A stretch of DNA of 64,000 nucleotides from Pseudonocardia thermophila. GTDB taxonomy: Bacteria > Actinomycetota > Actinomycetes > Mycobacteriales > Pseudonocardiaceae. How positions within the stretch are numbered: the stretch's first letter is position 1; every line of letters begins with the position of its first letter. Shown in pieces: positions 36,708 through 45,367 of this stretch. The position numbers were made by a program, and so were the translations under genes. The notes under the pieces were generated by a model. It worked only from the letters and a program-made list of their open reading frames with translations. It did not search any database and was not told the DNA's origin. The stretch lies in assembly GCF_900142365.1 (NCBI RefSeq), contig NZ_FRAP01000004.1, positions 62,001 through 126,000 on the forward strand, read 5' to 3'.

Positions 36708-37829
36708 TCAACCGCCGGCCGCGGGAACCCTCGCCCACTCCTCGGCAAGCAACGCGTAGGACCGCACCCGGTCCGCGTGGCCGTGCGTGATCGTCGTGAT
36801 GAGCAGCTCGTCCGCCCCCGTCACGGTCGCCAGTGCGGAGAGCTTCGCGGCGACGGTCCGCGGAGAGCCGACGAACTGGGTCTCGATCCGGTCGGCCACG
36901 AGCTCCCGGTCCTCGTCGGACCACTCGAAGGCTGCCGCTTCCCGCGGGCTCGGGAACGGGATGGCCCCCTCCCCGCTGCGGATGCTGCGCACCCACGCCG
37001 CGTAGCCGGTGGCGAGCTCGCGCGCCGCGTCGTCGTCGGGTCCCACGACGACGTCCGCCGACACCACCACGTACGGGCGGGTGAGCCGCGCGGACGGCCG
37101 GAACGCCGCCCGGTAGGCCTCGACGGCCTGCAGCACGGTCGCCGGGCTCACGTGGTAGTTCGCGGCGAACGGCAGGCCGAGCCGACCGGCGAGCCGAGCG
37201 CTCTCCCCGCCGCTGCTGCCGAGGATCCAGGTCTCGACCACGGCCCCCTCCCCTGGCACGGCCCCGGCCGCGACCCCGTCGGCGCTGCGCCACGTGCCTT
37301 CGAGCAGCGCGAACACCGTGCCGACGAACTCCTCGTACGGCAGCGGTTTCGCACCCGGCTGCTGCAGCAGCTGCAGGGTCGCGGCGATCCGCGGTGACCG
37401 GAGGAACCGCTCGACCGGGAACGGCCGCGGGATCAGCACCCCGTCGACGACGTACGGCTCCCGCTCGGGCGGCCGGGTGCGCGACCGCGGGCCGCCGCCG
37501 GAGCGGCCGAGCCCGAGATCGATCCGCCCGGGGAACAGGGCGTCGAGCGTGCCGAACGCCTCGACGACGGACAGCGGGGTGCGGTGACCGGTCTGCACGG
37601 CGCCGGAGCCGACGCGGATCCGCTGGGTCGCCGCGGCCACGGCCTGGATCATCAGCTCGGGCACGGCGCCGGCGACACCGGGGTTGAGGTGGTGCTCGGC
37701 GAGCCAGTAGCGGCGGTAGCCGAACTCCTCCGCGCGCCGGGCGAGGTCGACGGTGTTGCGCACGGCGGCGCGCACGTCACTGCCGGACGGGATGGGGGTG
37801 AGATCGAGTACGGAGAGCGGGAGGGACAT
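36708..37829 (-). CDS. LLM-class flavin-dependent oxidoreductase
   Basis: 373 residues from an ATG at 37829. Luciferase-like TIM-barrel features: RRAEEFGYRRYWLAEHHLNP near 31-50, IRVGSGAVQTGHRTPLSVVE, FPGRIDLGLGRSGGG, and GSPRTVAAKLSALATVTGAD near the C-terminus. It belongs to the MsnO8-like group of FMN-using monooxygenases. Substrate unknown; no flavin reductase is adjacent. A run of 228 bases upstream with no gene contains a locally AT-richer stretch (37985-38050) that may hold its promoter. Confidence 0.88.
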   Translation of the reverse strand: MSLPLSVLDLTPIPSGSDVRAAVRNTVDLARRAEEFGYRRYWLAEHHLNPGVAGAVPELMIQAVAAATQRIRVGSGAVQTGHRTPLSVVEAFGTLDALFPGRIDLGLGRSGGGPRSRTRPPEREPYVVDGVLIPRPFPVERFLRSPRIAATLQLLQQPGAKPLPYEEFVGTVFALLEGTWRSADGVAAGAVPGEGAVVETWILGSSGGESARLAGRLGLPFAANYHVSPATVLQAVEAYRAAFRPSARLTRPYVVVSADVVVGPDDDAARELATGYAAWVRSIRSGEGAIPFPSPREAAAFEWSDEDRELVADRIETQFVGSPRTVAAKLSALATVTGADELLITTITHGHADRVRSYALLAEEWARVPAAGG

Positions 37830-38057
37830 CGGGGCTCCGGCGGACGACGAGGTGGTGATGGCGACCGGGGCGGGTCACCGACAGCGCTCGTCGAACGCGT
37901 GCCCGCGGCGCGACGGCCAGAACGGTTCGAGCAGGACGGGCACGTCACCCAGTCTTGTCCGAGCCACCGGGGAACGGCAAGCGCACCCTATTCCACGACG
38001 ATTTGTTCGCACATTCCAAAGACTGCGTCCACGAACTGGAACAATCCTCTGACCTGG

Positions 38058-38498
38058 TCAGACGGCGAACAGCTGCCCGAGATCGGCGAAGGCCTTGAAC
38101 TCCAGCGCGTTGCCCGCGGGGTCGAGGAAGAACATCGTCCACTGCTCCCCGGGTTCCCCGGCGAACCGCACGTACGGCTCGATCACGAACTCCACGCCGT
38201 GCTCCGTCAGCCGGGCGGCCAGCTCGTGGAACTGCGGCACCGACAGCACGATCCCGAAGTGCGGCACGGGCACCTGGTGGCCGTCGACGGCGTTCCGGCC
38301 GGCGACCCGGTCCCTCGAGAGGCCGGGGACCTCGTGGGTCACCACCTGGTGGCCGTAGACGTTCCAGTCGATCCAGCGGGTGTCGGACCGGCCCTGCGGG
38401 AAGCCGAGCACCTCCCCGTAGAACTCCCGAGCCGCGGCGATGTCGTCGACGGGGATGGCGAGGTGGAACGGGGGCAGTGCGGCGGGCTCGGCGGCCAT
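38058..38498 (-). CDS. VOC/glyoxalase-family protein
   Basis: 146 residues from the ATG at 38498, with GAGAGG upstream. A single VOC beta-alpha-beta-beta-beta pair: FHLAIPVDDIAAAREFYGEV at the N-terminus with metal-ligand His, VPVPHFGIVLSVPQFHELA, and MFFLDPAGNALEFKAF with the terminal Glu. It resembles uncharacterised dioxygenase-like VOC proteins. Substrate unknown. Divergent from the ABC exporter genes. Confidence 0.87.
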   Translation of the reverse strand: MAAEPAALPPFHLAIPVDDIAAAREFYGEVLGFPQGRSDTRWIDWNVYGHQVVTHEVPGLSRDRVAGRNAVDGHQVPVPHFGIVLSVPQFHELAARLTEHGVEFVIEPYVRFAGEPGEQWTMFFLDPAGNALEFKAFADLGQLFAV

Positions 38499-38666
38499 GG
38501 GGTCCTCTCGGCGGCGGACGGAACGCACCCCACGGTAGTCGGCGCTGCACCGACGACACCCACGACGACCACCGGGGCGCGGCCCCGCCCCGGTCCCGGT
38601 GGTGCGGAGTGGGTGATGGCTGCGCCCGATCCGCGCGCCGAGCGGCAGGCGCAGACGGAGCGCATG

Positions 38667-38685
38667 TGAGGCAAGGCTAAGTTCA
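38667..38685 (+). promoter_or_regulatory. Candidate DtxR/IdeR iron box upstream of ABC exporter
   Basis: TGAGGCAAGGCTAAGTTCA matches 13 of 19 positions of the actinobacterial iron-box consensus (TTAGGTTAGGCTAACCTAA), including the central AGGCTAA. It lies 46 bases before the ATG of the first ABC gene. If real, the exporter would be repressed by Fe(II)-regulator and induced in iron starvation. Confidence 0.45.
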
Positions 38686-38731
38686 GAGCTCGACGGCGCG
38701 GCAGCCGCCGCACGACGACGAAGGGGATCCG

Positions 38732-40399
38732 ATGCCGCGATCCGACTCCGGTCGACGGCTGTTGCGCAGCTGTGTCCGGGCGCATCGGCGCCCCGTGCTG
38801 CTCGCGTCGCTGCTGTTCTGCGGCCACCAAGCGGGCGAGGCGCTCGTGCCCGTCCTCGTCGGAGTGGTGATCGACGAGGCGGTGACGACCGGCGATCCCG
38901 TGGCGTTGATCACGTGGCTCGCGGTGCTCGGGCTCGACTTCCTCGTGCTCTCGACGAGCTACCGGCTCGGGGCACGGCAGGCCTGGGCCGGCGACGTCCG
39001 CTCCGACCAGCGGCTGCGGATGATGCTCACCCGGCGGGTGCTGGACCCGGCGGGCGGCGCCGAGGCCGGGCGGTTGCCCGGCAGCCTGGCCACGATCGCG
39101 ACGTCCGACACCAAGCGCATCGGCGTCGTCAACTACGCTCTGCCGCACCTCGTCGCGGCCTTCGCCGCGCTCATCGTGGCCGCGGTGTCGCTGCTGGTCA
39201 TCTCGGTGCCGCTGGGGCTGCTGATCCTGCTCGGCACGCCCCCGCTGCTCTACCTCGTCGAACGGGCCGGCCGGCCTATCGAGCGGCGGGCCGAGCCCTC
39301 GCAGGAGCACGCAGCACGGGCCTCCGGCGTCGCGGCCGACCTCGTCGCCGGCATCCGGGTGCTCAAGGGGATCGGCGCCGAGCGGGCCGCCGCCCACCGC
39401 TACGCCGCGATCAACCAGGACGCGCTCACCGCCACGCTCACGGTCACCAACGCGCACGCCTGGTACCAGGGCACGATCCTGACGGCCAACGGCCTGTTCC
39501 TCGCCCTGATCGCGTACGTCGGCGGCCGGCTCGCCGCGGACGGTGCGCTCACGGTCGGCGGGCTGGTGTCGGCGGTCGGGCTCGCGCAGTTCCTCGTCGG
39601 TCCGCTGCAGGCGATCGGCTGGGCCAACGGGATGTTCGCCCAGGGCCGCGCGTCGGCAACCCGCGTCGCGGACGTGCTGGCCACCGGGCCGGCCGTCACC
39701 TCCGGGTCGCGGCCCGCACCGGAGCGGGTCCGCGGCGCGCTGCGGATCGCGCACCTGTCGCACGGCCCGCTGTCCGGGCTCACCCTCGACGTCGCCGCCG
39801 GCGAGCTGGTCGGCGTCGTCTGCCCGGACGCGGCCGCGGCCACCGCGCTGCTGGACTGCCTCGGCCGCGAGGTCGATCCACCGGCCGGCACCGTCGCCGT
39901 CGACGGGGTGCCGCTCACCGAGTACCCGCCGGCCGTGGCGCGGCGGCTCGTCCTCGTCGCTCCGCACGCCGGGCAGCTGTTCGCCGGCACCGTCGAGAGC
40001 AACGTCCGCTCGGCCGCCCCGGACCGCGATCCCGCGCCCGCGCTGGCCGCGGCCCGGGCGGACGAGGTCGGCGCGCAGACCGCCGTCACCGAGCAGGGCT
40101 CGTCGCTCTCGGGCGGGCAGCGGCAGCGGGTCGCGCTCGCCCGCGCGCTCGCCGCCGATCCACCGGTGCTGGTGCTGCACGACCCGACGACCGCGCTCGA
40201 CCCGGTCACCGAGGCGCAGGTCGCCACCGCGCTGCGGATGCTGCGCCGCGACCGCACCACCGTCGTGGTCACGAGCAACCCGACGCTGCTGGACGTCACC
40301 GACCGAGTGCTCGTGGTGCGCGACGGCCGGATCGTGGCCGACGGCAAGCACGCTGAACTGCTCGACCGCGCCGACTACCGGGAGGTGGTGCTCGCATGA
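38732..40399 (+). CDS. ABC exporter half-transporter with degenerate ATP site
   Basis: 555 residues; AAGGGG precedes the ATG. Transmembrane domain in about 1-320, nucleotide-binding domain after 345. The Walker A position reads VCPDAAAATALLDC near residue 363, without Gly-Lys-Ser/Thr. Walker B reads LVLHDPTTALD, with the usual Asp-Glu pair changed to His-Asp. The signature SLSGGQRQR near 459 is intact. It overlaps the second half-transporter by 4 bases (ATGA), which has the opposite set of intact motifs, so the two form a heterodimer with one working ATP site. Substrate unknown; a possible iron box suggests siderophore-related export or import. Confidence 0.9.
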   Translation: MPRSDSGRRLLRSCVRAHRRPVLLASLLFCGHQAGEALVPVLVGVVIDEAVTTGDPVALITWLAVLGLDFLVLSTSYRLGARQAWAGDVRSDQRLRMMLTRRVLDPAGGAEAGRLPGSLATIATSDTKRIGVVNYALPHLVAAFAALIVAAVSLLVISVPLGLLILLGTPPLLYLVERAGRPIERRAEPSQEHAARASGVAADLVAGIRVLKGIGAERAAAHRYAAINQDALTATLTVTNAHAWYQGTILTANGLFLALIAYVGGRLAADGALTVGGLVSAVGLAQFLVGPLQAIGWANGMFAQGRASATRVADVLATGPAVTSGSRPAPERVRGALRIAHLSHGPLSGLTLDVAAGELVGVVCPDAAAATALLDCLGREVDPPAGTVAVDGVPLTEYPPAVARRLVLVAPHAGQLFAGTVESNVRSAAPDRDPAPALAAARADEVGAQTAVTEQGSSLSGGQRQRVALARALAADPPVLVLHDPTTALDPVTEAQVATALRMLRRDRTTVVVTSNPTLLDVTDRVLVVRDGRIVADGKHAELLDRADYREVVLA

Positions 40400-42162
40400 G
40401 GGAGCGCGAGCTGCTGCCCGTCGCGCCTCCGGCGCGGATCCGGGCCGTCGTCGCCGAGCTGGTGCGCCCTCGGAAGTGGGTCGCGCTCGCGGCGTTCGCG
40501 GCGCTGCTCGGCGCCATCGGAGCGAACCTCGTCGCCGCACCGTTGCTCGGCTGGATCGTCGACCTCGTCGTCGAGGACCGACCGGCGTCGGCGATCACCG
40601 CCCCGGCCCTGCTGCTCGCCGGGATCGCGCTCGTCGAGGGCGCGCTCGCCGTCGTCGGGATCGCGCTCATGGGCCGGCTCGGCGAGACGCTGCTCGCGCA
40701 GCTGCGGCGGCGGTTCGTCGAGTCCGTCCTGGCGCTGCCGCTGCGCCGGATCGAGGCGGCCGGGGCAGGTGATCTCACCTCCCGGGTGGGCACCGACGTC
40801 CAGGTGCTCGGCGAGGCCGTGCGCGAGGCCGTCCCGGCGTTCGTCCGAGCCGCGCTCATGATCGCGCTCACCGGGGTCGGCCTGGCCGCGCTCGACTGGC
40901 GGTTCCTCGTCGCCGCGCTGTGCGCCGTGCCCGTCCAGGCGCTGACGGCGCGCTGGTACCTGCGCCGCTCCCCGCAGCTCTACGCGGCGGAGCGGATCGT
41001 CGGCGGTGCCCAGCAGCAGCAGCTGCTCGACACGTTCGGCGGGCTGCGCACCGTGCGCGCGTTCGGGCTCGCCGACGAGCACACCGAGCAGGTGCGGCTG
41101 CGCACGGAGGACGTCGTCCGGGTCGCGATGCAGGTGGTGCGGCTGCAGACGCGGTTCTTCGCCCGGCTCAACGCCGCCGAGTTCATCGGCGTCGCCGCTG
41201 TGCTCACCACGGGGTTCCTGCTCGTGGGCGATGACCTCGGCAGCGGCGTGACGGTCGGCGCGGCCAGCGCCGCCGCGCTGTACTTCATCAACCTGTTCAA
41301 CCCGATCAACGAGCTGCTGTTCCTGCTCGACTCGCTGCAGTCGGCGCGGGCGAGCCTGGCCCGCCTGATCGGTGTGGTGGACCTGCCGCCGGAGGCGGAG
41401 CCGCAACGGCCCGCCGAGCCCGCCGACGGCCGAGTGCTCGCGAGGGGGCTCGGGCACGCGTACCGACCAGGGCAGGATGTGCTCGCCGACGTCGACCTGG
41501 ACGTCGCCCCGGGCAGCACGGTCGCGCTGGTGGGGGCGAGCGGCGCCGGCAAGACCACGCTCGCCGCGCTGGTCGCCGGCGTGCACACCCCGACCCGCGG
41601 CGAGGTCCGCATCGGCGGCGCGACGCTGGCCGAACTGGGACCGGCGAAGACCCGGGAGACGGTCGCGCTGATCTCCCAGGAGGTGCACGTCTTCGCCGGG
41701 TCGCTCGCCGACGACCTGCGCCTTGCCCGACCCGACGCCACCGACGAGGAGCTGCGCGCCGCCCTCGCCACCGCGGGTGCGCTCGAGTGGGCCGATGCGC
41801 TGCCCGATGGCCTCGACACCGTCGTCGGCGCCGGCGGACACTCGCTCACCGTGGTGCAGGCCCAGCAGCTCGCGCTCGCCCGGCTCGTGCTCGCCGACCG
41901 GCCCGTCGTGATCCTCGACGAGGCCACCGCCGACGCGGGCAGCGCCGGGGCCAGGGAGCTGGAGTCGGCGGCGCGGGCGGTGACCGAGGGGCGCACCGCG
42001 ATCGTCGTCGCGCACCGGCTGTCGCAGGCCGCGGCCGCCGACACCGTCGTCGTGCTGGACGGGGGCCGCGTCGTCGAGCAGGGCCCGCACGAGCAGCTGC
42101 TCGCCTCGGGCGGGCGGTACGCGCAGCTGTGGGCGGCGTGGAGCGGCGTGCGGGAGGGCTAG
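40396..42162 (+). CDS. ABC exporter half-transporter with intact Walker motifs
   Basis: 588 residues. Six membrane segments to about 310, then the nucleotide-binding domain: Walker A GASGAGKTTL near 380, Q-loop LISQEVHVFAG near 420, Walker B VVILDEATAD near 505, H-loop VVAHRLSQ. The signature is degenerate: HSLTVVQAQQLALARL in place of LSGGQ. With the partner's intact LSGGQ this gives one consensus ATP site. Its TAG stop shares CTAG with the convergent TetR gene. Confidence 0.92.
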   Translation: MRERELLPVAPPARIRAVVAELVRPRKWVALAAFAALLGAIGANLVAAPLLGWIVDLVVEDRPASAITAPALLLAGIALVEGALAVVGIALMGRLGETLLAQLRRRFVESVLALPLRRIEAAGAGDLTSRVGTDVQVLGEAVREAVPAFVRAALMIALTGVGLAALDWRFLVAALCAVPVQALTARWYLRRSPQLYAAERIVGGAQQQQLLDTFGGLRTVRAFGLADEHTEQVRLRTEDVVRVAMQVVRLQTRFFARLNAAEFIGVAAVLTTGFLLVGDDLGSGVTVGAASAAALYFINLFNPINELLFLLDSLQSARASLARLIGVVDLPPEAEPQRPAEPADGRVLARGLGHAYRPGQDVLADVDLDVAPGSTVALVGASGAGKTTLAALVAGVHTPTRGEVRIGGATLAELGPAKTRETVALISQEVHVFAGSLADDLRLARPDATDEELRAALATAGALEWADALPDGLDTVVGAGGHSLTVVQAQQLALARLVLADRPVVILDEATADAGSAGARELESAARAVTEGRTAIVVAHRLSQAAAADTVVVLDGGRVVEQGPHEQLLASGGRYAQLWAAWSGVREG

Positions 42163-42710
42163 CGCCGCAGTCCGTCGACGAGGACGGCGACCATGCGCCT
42201 GCCGTAGTCCGGTCCGCGGCCGGGCACGGGCCGGCACAGCAGCGCGATCGCGTACAGCAGGTTCTCGGCGCCCACGTCGCTGCGGATCGCGCCGTCCGCG
42301 GCCGCCGCGTCGAGCAGGGCCGTGAGCGGGGGTCCCAGCCGCTCCATGAAGTAGCCGGGCAGCGAGGCGAAGGCGGGATCGCCCGAGTGCAGGGCCGACG
42401 CGAGCCCGCGCTTGGTCCCGAGCAGCTCGACGTAGCGATCGATCCAGAGCGCGAGCGCCTCGGCCGGTGGGTGGGCGGCGGACAGCTTCGACCCGGCCTC
42501 GGCGAGGTCGTCGATCCCCGTCTGCACGACGGCCTTGACCAGGTCCGCGCGCTGCGGGAAGTGCCGGTACAGCGTGCCGACGCCCACCCCGGCGAGATCG
42601 GTGATCTCCTTCGCCGGGGCGTCCACGCCTGAGGTGTCGAAGACCGTCCGCGCCGCCTCGACGAGCGCCTCGACGTTGCGCCGGGCGTCGGCGCGCCGCT
42701 GTCGGGTCAC
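42159..42710 (-). CDS. TetR-family regulator
   Basis: 183 residues from a GTG at 42710; the longer frame (to 42851) runs through the promoter and operator and is rejected. HTH: EALVEAARTVFDTSGVDAPA, ITDLAGVGVGTLYRHFPQRA. C-terminal ligand domain unremarkable. It converges with the ABC exporter and is divergent from the aldo/keto reductase, whose promoter region carries a palindrome likely bound by this protein. Confidence 0.9.
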   Translation of the reverse strand: MTRQRRADARRNVEALVEAARTVFDTSGVDAPAKEITDLAGVGVGTLYRHFPQRADLVKAVVQTGIDDLAEAGSKLSAAHPPAEALALWIDRYVELLGTKRGLASALHSGDPAFASLPGYFMERLGPPLTALLDAAAADGAIRSDVGAENLLYAIALLCRPVPGRGPDYGRRMVAVLVDGLRR

Positions 42711-42736
42711 CGTGGGTCCTCTCGGTTTGCGTAACC

Positions 42737-42772
42737 GGAAAACCGTTCCATATAGTTCCGGAATCGGTTTCC
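42737..42772. promoter_or_regulatory. TetR operator, inverted repeat
   Basis: GGAAAACCGTTCC at 42737-42749 and GGAATCGGTTTCC at 42760-42772 are imperfect reverse complements 10 bases apart. CATATAGTT lies in the centre and could be a -10 element. The site sits between tetR and the aldo/keto reductase gene, in a region noticeably AT-richer than its surroundings. Confidence 0.6.
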
Positions 42773-42819
42773 ACTTACGGTCAGCGTACGCCGGCCGGTA
42801 GCTCTCGCGGGAGACACCC

Positions 42820-43842
42820 ATGCACCACCGCACCCTCGGCCGGACCGGCATCGCGGTCAGCCCCTACGGACTCGGCGCGATGATGTTCGCGACGTCCGTC
42901 GGCAACCCCGACCCCGCCGACTCCGCCCGCATGATCCACAAGGCACTCGACGCGGGGATCAACCTCATCGACACCGCCGACGCGTACGGCGACTCCGAGG
43001 AGGTCGTCGGGAAAGCGCTGCGGGGCCGTCGCGACGACGTCGTGCTCGCCACCAAGTTCGGCCGCCCGGTCGATGAGCACCCGCACCACCGGGGCGCATC
43101 GCGGCGCTGGATCGTCACCGCCGTCGAGGACTCGCTGCGGCGACTGCAGGTCGACCACATCGATCTCTACCAGGTGCACCGCAGCGATCCCACGACCGAC
43201 GTCGAGGAGACGCTGGCCGCGCTGACCGACCTGCTGCGCACCGGCAAGATCCGCGCGATCGGCGCGTCGCAGAGCCTCGCGTCCGACATCGTCGACGCCC
43301 AGTGGGTCGCCGAACGCCGCGGGCTGGCCCGGTTCCGCAGCGAGCAGACCGCGTACTCCCTGCTCAACCGCGGCGTCGAACGCGAGGTGCTGCCGCTGGC
43401 GCAGCGCTTCGGCATGGGCACGCTGATCTGGGGCCCGCTCGCGCAGGGCCTGCTCACCGGGCGCGTGCGCCGGGGCGGGCCGAACGAGCTGCGCCGGGCT
43501 CCTCTGCTGCGGCACCTGAGCGACGAACGCCGGCTCGACGTCGTCGAGCAGCTCGTGCCGCTGGCCGCCGAGGCGGGCCTGCGGATGACCCACCTCGCGA
43601 TGGCCTTCGTCATCGCCCACCCCGGCGTCACCAGCGCACTGCTCGGCCCGCGGACCACGGCCCAGCTCGACGACCTGCTGGCCGGGCTCGAGGTCCGGCT
43701 CACCGACGACGTCCTCGACCGGATCGACGCGATCGTGCCGCCCGGGACTGACGTCGGCGCGCTCGACCAGGACTACCGGCCGCCTGCCCTGCTGGATCCG
43801 GGCCTGCGTCGCCGTCCGCTGGCCGAGCGCGCCGCAGCCTAG
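42820..43842 (+). CDS. Aldo/keto reductase
   Basis: 340 residues, GGGAG seven bases before the ATG. TIM-barrel reductase with the complete catalytic tetrad Asp51, Tyr56, Lys79 and His120 (NLIDTADAYG, LATKFGR, LYQVHRSD). NADPH-dependent reduction of aldehydes or ketones. Divergent from tetR, which probably represses it. Its TAG stop shares CTAG with the convergent MFS gene. Confidence 0.92.
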   Translation: MHHRTLGRTGIAVSPYGLGAMMFATSVGNPDPADSARMIHKALDAGINLIDTADAYGDSEEVVGKALRGRRDDVVLATKFGRPVDEHPHHRGASRRWIVTAVEDSLRRLQVDHIDLYQVHRSDPTTDVEETLAALTDLLRTGKIRAIGASQSLASDIVDAQWVAERRGLARFRSEQTAYSLLNRGVEREVLPLAQRFGMGTLIWGPLAQGLLTGRVRRGGPNELRRAPLLRHLSDERRLDVVEQLVPLAAEAGLRMTHLAMAFVIAHPGVTSALLGPRTTAQLDDLLAGLEVRLTDDVLDRIDAIVPPGTDVGALDQDYRPPALLDPGLRRRPLAERAAA

Positions 43843-45218
43843 GACACCGCGGGTTCCGGCCGGCGGCTGCCGAGCGGGGTGCGGAACGTCTCCCGCGCGG
43901 TCAGCACCGCCACCGCCGACAGGCCGCACAGCCCGGCGGTGAGCACTGCTGCGGGCAGCCAGTGCGTCGCCGCTCCGCCGGCCAGCGCCAGCGCGACGAC
44001 CGGTGCGAACCCGGCGACCAGCTGGCTGATCTGCAGGCCGATCGCGGTGCCGGTGTAGCGCACGCGGGTCGGGAACATCTCGACGAAGAACGACGGGTAG
44101 ACGCCGTTGGCGAGCGAGTAGAACCCCCCGGTCGACACGATCGCCGCGACGAACACCAGCACCGGCTCCTGCGCGGTGATGGCCGCGAAGTACCCGAAGA
44201 TGCCCGCGGCGCAGCCGAGGGAGCCGATGACCATGACGGGGCGGCGGCCGATCCGGTCGGACAACATCCCGCCGAGCGTCTGCACCGGGATCGCGATCAC
44301 GTTGGCGACGATCGACACCGCGAGCATCAGCGACGCCGAGAGGCCGACCGTCTGGGTGGCGTAGGTGAGGCCGAAGACCGAGACGATCGTGTTGACCGTC
44401 GTGAACATCGCGCAGGCCGCCAGCCGCAGCATCGCCGGGCTCTGGCGCAGCAGCTGCCGCAGCGGCGGCGTCGTGGTGGGCGCGGCGGCCTCGCGGACGA
44501 ACACCTCCGGCTCCTCGATCGTGCGCCGCACCAGGTAGGCGACGGCCAGCACGAGCACGCTCGCCCAGAACGGGACCCGCCAGCCCCAGCTCAGCAGCAC
44601 GTCCTCGGGCATCGCGGCGACGCCGACGAACACCACGCTGGACAGCACGAACCCGGCGATCGGGCCGTTGATCGCCCACGAGCCGTAGAAGCCGCGCCGG
44701 TGGGCCGGGGCGTGCTCGACGACGAGCACGCTCGACCCGGCGATCTCCCCGCCCGCGGAGACGCCCTGGACGAGCCGCAACGCGATCAGCAGGACGGGCG
44801 CGGCCAGGCCAGCGGCTGCGTAGGTGGGCAGGCAGCCGATGAGGAACGTCGAGCCGCCCATGAGCAGCAGGGTGACCACCAGGATGCGTTTGCGGCCGAA
44901 GCGGTCACCGAGGTTGCCCAGCACGATCGCGCCGAGCGGACGCGCGACGTAGGCCAGGCCGAACGTCATGAGGCTCGCGAGCGTCGCGCTCGTCGCGTCG
45001 CCCGCGAACATGATCTTGTTGAAGACGAGCGACGACGCGGTCAGGAAGATGCCGAAGTCGTAGTACTCGAGCGTGCCGCCGAGGAACGCCGCGCGGGCGG
45101 CGCGGCGGGCGGCGTCCGGGTCACCGGTGTCGTCGCGTGCCGGAGTGTGCAATGCGGTCTCCTCGCCGTCGAGGGTCGGGGCGGGCGGCAGGATGCCGTC
45201 CGCCGTCGGGGTGCGCAC
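43839..45218 (-). CDS. MFS transporter, metabolite:H+ symporter (MHS) family
   Basis: 459 residues from a GTG. Twelve predicted membrane segments; MHS hallmarks TLEYYDFGIF at the start of helix 1, GDRFGRKRILV in loop 2-3, RLVQGVSAGGEIAGSSVLVV in helix 4, RRTIEEPEVF in the central loop. Family members take up citrate, shikimate, proline/betaine or dicarboxylates with protons. The ~40-residue polar N-terminus is longer than usual, so the start may be further in. Divergent from the alpha/beta hydrolase. Confidence 0.9.
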   Translation of the reverse strand: MRTPTADGILPPAPTLDGEETALHTPARDDTGDPDAARRAARAAFLGGTLEYYDFGIFLTASSLVFNKIMFAGDATSATLASLMTFGLAYVARPLGAIVLGNLGDRFGRKRILVVTLLLMGGSTFLIGCLPTYAAAGLAAPVLLIALRLVQGVSAGGEIAGSSVLVVEHAPAHRRGFYGSWAINGPIAGFVLSSVVFVGVAAMPEDVLLSWGWRVPFWASVLVLAVAYLVRRTIEEPEVFVREAAAPTTTPPLRQLLRQSPAMLRLAACAMFTTVNTIVSVFGLTYATQTVGLSASLMLAVSIVANVIAIPVQTLGGMLSDRIGRRPVMVIGSLGCAAGIFGYFAAITAQEPVLVFVAAIVSTGGFYSLANGVYPSFFVEMFPTRVRYTGTAIGLQISQLVAGFAPVVALALAGGAATHWLPAAVLTAGLCGLSAVAVLTARETFRTPLGSRRPEPAVS

Positions 45219-45263
45219 GATGCTCGGCGGAACCCGACCGGCGAGGGGAGCTTTCGCGTCCGC

Positions 45264-45327
45264 CCAGTGGCAACCGACGGACCGATCCGCGGCGCGTCGC
45301 GGGGTGGATGCCGGTGAGTGGCAACCG
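45264..45327. promoter_or_regulatory. Two direct repeats in MFS/hydrolase divergent region
   Basis: AGTGGCAACCG at 45264-45274 and again at 45317-45327, 53 bases (about five helical turns) apart, in the 149-base gap between the divergent transporter and hydrolase genes. Possible binding sites for a shared regulator that is not in the window. Confidence 0.35.
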
Positions 45328-45367
45328 GAGCTCGCGACGGCGCGCGGCTGCGGGTGAGGCTCGGCCC

